A stretch of DNA of 23,376 bases from a virus. The position numbers were made by a program, and so were the translations under genes. Of this stretch, positions 22,678 to 23,376 are shown in pieces. The stretch is taken from the IMG/VR virus record IMGVR_UViG_3300000117_000191, positions 3,353 to 26,728 of that record. One strand, given 5' to 3'. The stretch's first letter is position 1. Each line of letters opens with the position of its first letter. Under the pieces are notes generated by a model. That model saw only the letters and a program-made list of their open reading frames with translations, ran no database searches and was not told where the DNA came from.

Positions 22678-23376
22678 ATGCTTGGATTAGGAGCAAGCCT
22701 AGCTAAGGGGGGAGCATCCCTCTTAACATACGTCAAGGATAATCTAAAACTCTATTTAGATTTTAAGAAAAATAGGTCAGACACACTTGCATTCCCATCA
22801 GAGGGTTCGACTTCGTTTGATGGTGACAATGATTATATAGATTTTGGAGATATTTCACTCACAGATGATTTTACAGTAAGTGCTTGGGTTAAATGTGATG
22901 ACGCTCCTGCTAATTGGTTAGATGGGAATAATGGCAATGTGGTAGTTGGTGATTCAGATAATAATGATTGGATTAGAATAAATACTGCTACTGTTTTAAA
23001 AATAAAAATAGCAGGTGCTACTGCTGTCAGTATTACACATGGCTTAACATTCACGCAAGACGAATGGCAACATATTACTGTGACAAGAAATTCTAATACA
23101 ATAACTGTATATAGAAACGGAGTTGCAGGAGGAACTACAGGCACATTAAGTGGTACTTTTACTCCAGAGTATATAGGACAAAAAAACCCAAGTGGTGGTA
23201 GTGATTATTTTGATGGTAAAATGGCTAATGTTGCTATTTGGTCACGAGTTTTATCCCTCGAAGAAATCAACTCCGTTATGAACAAGTCTTACAGTCAGTT
23301 AGGCTCTGTAGAAAAAACAAGTTTAGTTATGTGGCAGTCTCTTGATAGTCAAAGTAATGGATTAGTACAACCCGCA
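22678..23376 (+). CDS. LamG-like fibre or appendage protein, N-terminal part, cut by window edge
   Basis: An open frame begins at ATG 22678, one base after the previous stop, and is still open after 233 codons at the edge. The N-terminus, MLGLGASLAKGGASLL, is a short hydrophobic anchor-like start. From about residue 45 it shows a concanavalin A-like LamG domain: TSFDGDNDYIDFGDIS, DDFTVSAWVK, DEWQHITVTRNSNTITVYRN and FDGKMANVAIWSRVLSLEEI. Such domains bind glycans or form trimeric fibre parts, so surface attachment is likely. No clear ribosome-binding site is seen; it probably relies on coupled translation with the gene before it. The rest of the protein, and any receptor-binding tip, lies outside the window. 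Confidence 0.82.
   Translation, partial: MLGLGASLAKGGASLLTYVKDNLKLYLDFKKNRSDTLAFPSEGSTSFDGDNDYIDFGDISLTDDFTVSAWVKCDDAPANWLDGNNGNVVVGDSDNNDWIRINTATVLKIKIAGATAVSITHGLTFTQDEWQHITVTRNSNTITVYRNGVAGGTTGTLSGTFTPEYIGQKNPSGGSDYFDGKMANVAIWSRVLSLEEINSVMNKSYSQLGSVEKTSLVMWQSLDSQSNGLVQPA

Overview
This window looks like the structural half of a tailed double-stranded DNA phage (Caudoviricetes) with short-tail (podovirus-like) architecture, probably infecting an AT-rich, likely marine bacterium. The basis is the gene order small terminase, large terminase, P22-type portal, scaffold, SU10-type major capsid protein, adaptors, large tail protein, internal virion proteins, fibre-like proteins. A set of tiny basic proteins that I recognise as typical of marine phages supports the habitat guess. 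Most of the window is only about one third G+C. Neighbouring genes usually touch or overlap by a few bases. No integrase, polymerase, holin or host gene is visible, so lifestyle and exact host cannot be settled from this piece.

Layout: positions 1-1184 hold three short leftward genes of unknown function, separated by a noncoding gap (662-935) that contains a compact tRNA-like fold on the minus strand. Positions 1185-1859 form a gene-free region between leftward and rightward genes. It has two arrays with 11-base periodicity, a hexamer repeat, an AT-rich tract and a palindrome, and is the best candidate for a replication origin or central control region. From 1860 everything reads rightward: a DUF736-like small protein, three small basic proteins, the terminase subunits, a predicted nuclease, portal, scaffold, capsid, a 40-residue basic protein whose first residues resemble the capsid N-terminus, two connector proteins, a 956-residue tail protein, four small or medium virion-associated proteins, a 1717-residue internal protein with lytic transglycosylase motifs, a small virion protein, and a LamG-like fibre or appendage protein that runs off the right edge.

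The genes together make a DNA-packaging and virion-assembly programme. The terminase packages DNA through the portal into a procapsid built on the scaffold. Connectors and the 956-residue protein close the head and form the tail. The internal proteins are probably ejected to breach the envelope, and the last genes contact the host surface.

The most notable regulatory signal is a pair of TGTAACAT words spaced exactly 11 bases apart. It sits in the gaps before portal, capsid and the 22350 gene, with a degenerate copy before the 1860 gene. It is a strong candidate for a phage-specific promoter or activator site.
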